8,198 nucleotides of DNA, taken from the NCBI GenBank assembly GCA_021820645.1, contig JAKADJ010000091.1, positions 1 to 8,198 of the forward strand, given 5' to 3'. A program made the position numbers and the translations under genes. Positions 7,015 through 8,198 of this stretch are shown here, piece by piece. The stretch is from Bacillota bacterium (GTDB taxonomy: Bacteria > Bacillota_E > Sulfobacillia > Sulfobacillales > Sulfobacillaceae). Below the pieces are notes generated by a model. The model did not search any database, was not told where the DNA came from, and worked only from the letters and a program-made list of their open reading frames with translations. Positions within the stretch are counted from its first letter, which is position 1, and every line of letters starts with the position of its first letter.

Positions 7015-7304
7015 GGGCGCTTTTAGCCATTGTCATCGCCGGCTCTTCGGGGGTCGTGGCCGCACTCATCGTACGGGCACGGCGCCCGTATTCTCACATC
7101 GCCTTGGAGTGGCTCCTAATCGTCGCGGCTATCGCGTCTATGGTGGCCGAAGGGGCCACCGTGGGCTTTATGGGAGCCCCGCCCGAAGTGTTGGAGCCTC
7201 TGTTGGGCGGGCTCTTAATTGGGGCCATAGCGGCCTGGTTTTCTTCCAAAAAACCACCGAAGGACCCCGACAAATCGGACACAGACCCTCCGAAATCACG
7301 GTAA
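7011..7304 (+). CDS. Small three-helix membrane protein, unknown function
   Basis: A 97-residue protein I do not recognise. Three hydrophobic segments are clear at about 3-21, 29-47 and 62-77, separated by RARRP (22-26, with A23) and GFMGAPPEVLEP, then a charged proline- and lysine-rich tail (80-97). Basic residues after the first helix and in the tail suggest an outside N-terminus and inside C-terminus. The GTG start at 7011 is inferred from the GTGA overlap with the leuS stop, typical of translational coupling; no strong ribosome binding site is seen. The next internal ATG (7140) would cut into the second helix. It probably shares the leuS transcript and so the leucine T-box control. A holin-like or small structural membrane role is possible but unsupported. 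Confidence 0.75.
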   Translation: MRALLAIVIAGSSGVVAALIVRARRPYSHIALEWLLIVAAIASMVAEGATVGFMGAPPEVLEPLLGGLLIGAIAAWFSSKKPPKDPDKSDTDPPKSR

Positions 7305-7312
7305 CCGGACTC

Positions 7313-7341
7313 TTGATAAAGATGGACCGCATGTCAAAAAT
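7313..7341 (+). promoter_or_regulatory. Possible promoter of the PPOX flavoprotein gene
   Basis: TTGATA (7313-7318; 5 of 6 matches to TTGACA) is followed after 17 bases by AAAAAT (7336-7341; 4 of 6 matches to TATAAT). A transcript from about 7348 would give a short leader directly before AAGGGGA (7354-7360). No terminator is visible between 7305 and 7364, so read-through from leuS is also possible. Confidence 0.35.
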
Positions 7342-7349
7342 CGGCCGAT
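7340..7349. repeat. 10-bp perfect palindrome near the flavoprotein gene start
   Basis: ATCGGCCGAT is a perfect palindrome overlapping the end of the proposed -10 box and the expected transcription start. It could be a regulator half of an operator. About eight perfect 10-bp palindromes are expected by chance in a window of this size, so position is the only argument. Confidence 0.25.
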
Positions 7350-7364
7350 AGAGAAGGGGATCGC

Positions 7365-7988
7365 ATGTTCGGAGCCACGGTGTCCTCCGTGGAGGAGTTG
7401 GAATCGCTCATGGGTCGTCCATCTCCTTTAGTGCAACATAAAGTCATCTCGCGTCTAGACCCCCATTGTCGTGATTTCTTAAGCAAGGCATCACTCTTGT
7501 TTATTGGCACAGCCGATGCTCAAGGGGCCCAAGATGTGTCGCCGCGTGGGGATGTTCCCGGATTTGTGCGTGTGCTGGATGACTCCCATCTATTAATTCC
7601 AGAACGGCCAGGGAATAGGCGCATGGATTCCCTAAAAAACCTGCTGGCCAATCCCCAAATCGGGTTAGTGTGCGTAATCCCCGGACTAGGCGAAACCCTG
7701 CGAATTAACGGCGTGGCCACCATCACCCGAGACGCCAACTTGCTCGAGCCTTCGGCGATCGCTGGCCGGCCGCCGCTGATCGGGATTGGGGTGGCTGTCC
7801 GAGAATGCTACTTTCATTGTGCCAAAGCATTTTTACGCTCGCACGCGTGGGATCCCTGTGCCTGGCTAGATCCCAACCACCAGCCCGATATTGCTCGTGC
7901 TTTGGCCGTTCACGCGCAAAGAGCCAAAGTGACTCGGGATGAGGTTGACCGGGCACTCCAAGAAAGCTATACGACCCGGCTCTATTAG
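7365..7988 (+). CDS. FMN-dependent PPOX-type flavoprotein (MSMEG_1061 / DR2398-like)
   Basis: A 207-residue protein of the pyridoxamine 5'-phosphate oxidase-like split-barrel fold, close to the usual 200 residues of this subfamily. It is expected to bind FMN as a cytosolic dimer. Family-like segments are DVSPRGDVPGFVRVLDD (57-73), LLIPERPGNRRMDSL (76-90, likely FMN phosphate contacts), NPQIGLVCVIPGLGETLRING (96-116) and the C-terminal HCAKAF (151-156). I assign the subfamily from memory of these signatures. Its substrate is unknown; calling it PdxH would be wrong, since that enzyme is organised differently. AAGGGGA (7354-7360) lies four bases before the ATG. It follows the small membrane protein with a 60-base gap that may hold its own promoter. 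Confidence 0.88.
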   Translation: MFGATVSSVEELESLMGRPSPLVQHKVISRLDPHCRDFLSKASLLFIGTADAQGAQDVSPRGDVPGFVRVLDDSHLLIPERPGNRRMDSLKNLLANPQIGLVCVIPGLGETLRINGVATITRDANLLEPSAIAGRPPLIGIGVAVRECYFHCAKAFLRSHAWDPCAWLDPNHQPDIARALAVHAQRAKVTRDEVDRALQESYTTRLY

Positions 7989-8198
7989 GCAACGGAGCGG
8001 CGAGGGCGACATCCCCTCAGGATAGGATATTATGATGCGGCTCACCTCTTTCTCATTTACCATGGTCATACACTCTCAGGCCGTAAGACCTGGAGCGTGT
8101 GCTCATCCATCCTTGAGTTTCGCACCCCGCCAACATCCGGTTTTGTCGCCCGGGGAGATACCGCGAATGCGTGCTAGCCCTCACGTTGTCGCCGGTTT
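7989..8198 (+). other. 3' tail without a convincing gene
   Basis: A small hairpin, GAGGG (8002-8006) with CCCTC (8014-8018), lies 13 bases after the flavoprotein stop, but no T-run follows. A frame from ATG 8032 stays open for 55 codons to the window edge. It has only a weak upstream GATAGG and a mixed composition with many Pro, His and Ser residues. It could be the beginning of a truncated gene, but I would not call it coding. A minus-strand frame ending inside the flavoprotein gene looks like a shadow. Confidence 0.4.
8070..8100. repeat. Interrupted hairpin in the intergenic tail
   Basis: ACACTCTCAGG (8070-8080) pairs with CCTGGAGCGTGT (8089-8100) in ten base pairs, broken by one mismatch (T8074 with C8096) and one bulged G (8092), around the eight-base loop CCGTAAGA. 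No T-run follows on either strand, so it is not an obvious terminator. It could be part of a leader RNA or a small RNA. Confidence 0.35.

Noticed and set aside
6722..7351. Plus-strand frame of 209 codons across the end of leuS
   Set aside because: Mostly Arg/Trp-rich out-of-frame translation of leuS; the membrane-protein frame fits better after 7011.
7866..8069. Minus-strand 67-codon frame at the end of the flavoprotein gene
   Set aside because: Mostly antisense to the flavoprotein, with no ribosome binding site or known motif.

Overview
The window reads as ordinary chromosomal DNA of a moderately GC-rich Gram-positive-type bacterium (Bacillota). The support is a complete T-box leader in front of leuS and strong GGAGG-type ribosome binding sites. 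A Sulfobacillus-like acidophile is a guess from overall impression only. No insertion sequence, phage gene, CRISPR array, tRNA or rRNA was seen.

Layout from left to right: (1) a short-chain dehydrogenase/reductase (108-815, +), followed by a long hairpin; (2) converging on it, a 1085-residue cytosolic cyclic-di-GMP protein (883-4140, -) with the order EAL - four GAF-like regions - GGDEF; (3) a divergent control region of about 410 bases (4141-4551). The side facing the c-di-GMP gene holds an inverted repeat. The other side holds a sigma-A-like promoter and a leucine T-box leader with specifier CUC, UGGU bulge, antiterminator and competing terminator; (4) leuS, leucyl-tRNA synthetase (4552-7014, +); (5) a small three-helix membrane protein whose GTG start overlaps the leuS stop (7011-7304, +); (6) a PPOX-type FMN flavoprotein (7365-7988, +), perhaps with its own promoter and a palindrome near its start; (7) a 210-base tail with hairpins and no convincing gene.

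The clearest functional unit is leuS plus the small membrane protein. The T-box should allow read-through when uncharged tRNA-Leu accumulates, and the four-base GTGA overlap suggests the membrane protein is translated with leuS. The c-di-GMP protein keeps every EAL catalytic residue I can check. Its GGDEF domain has the signature motif but lacks the inhibitory I-site and several phosphate-contacting basic positions, so I predict mainly a GAF-regulated phosphodiesterase. The SDR and the flavoprotein are probably separate metabolic genes with unknown substrates. I see no clearly new biological system; the best leads are the c-di-GMP protein, the leuS-coupled membrane protein and the atypical SDR.
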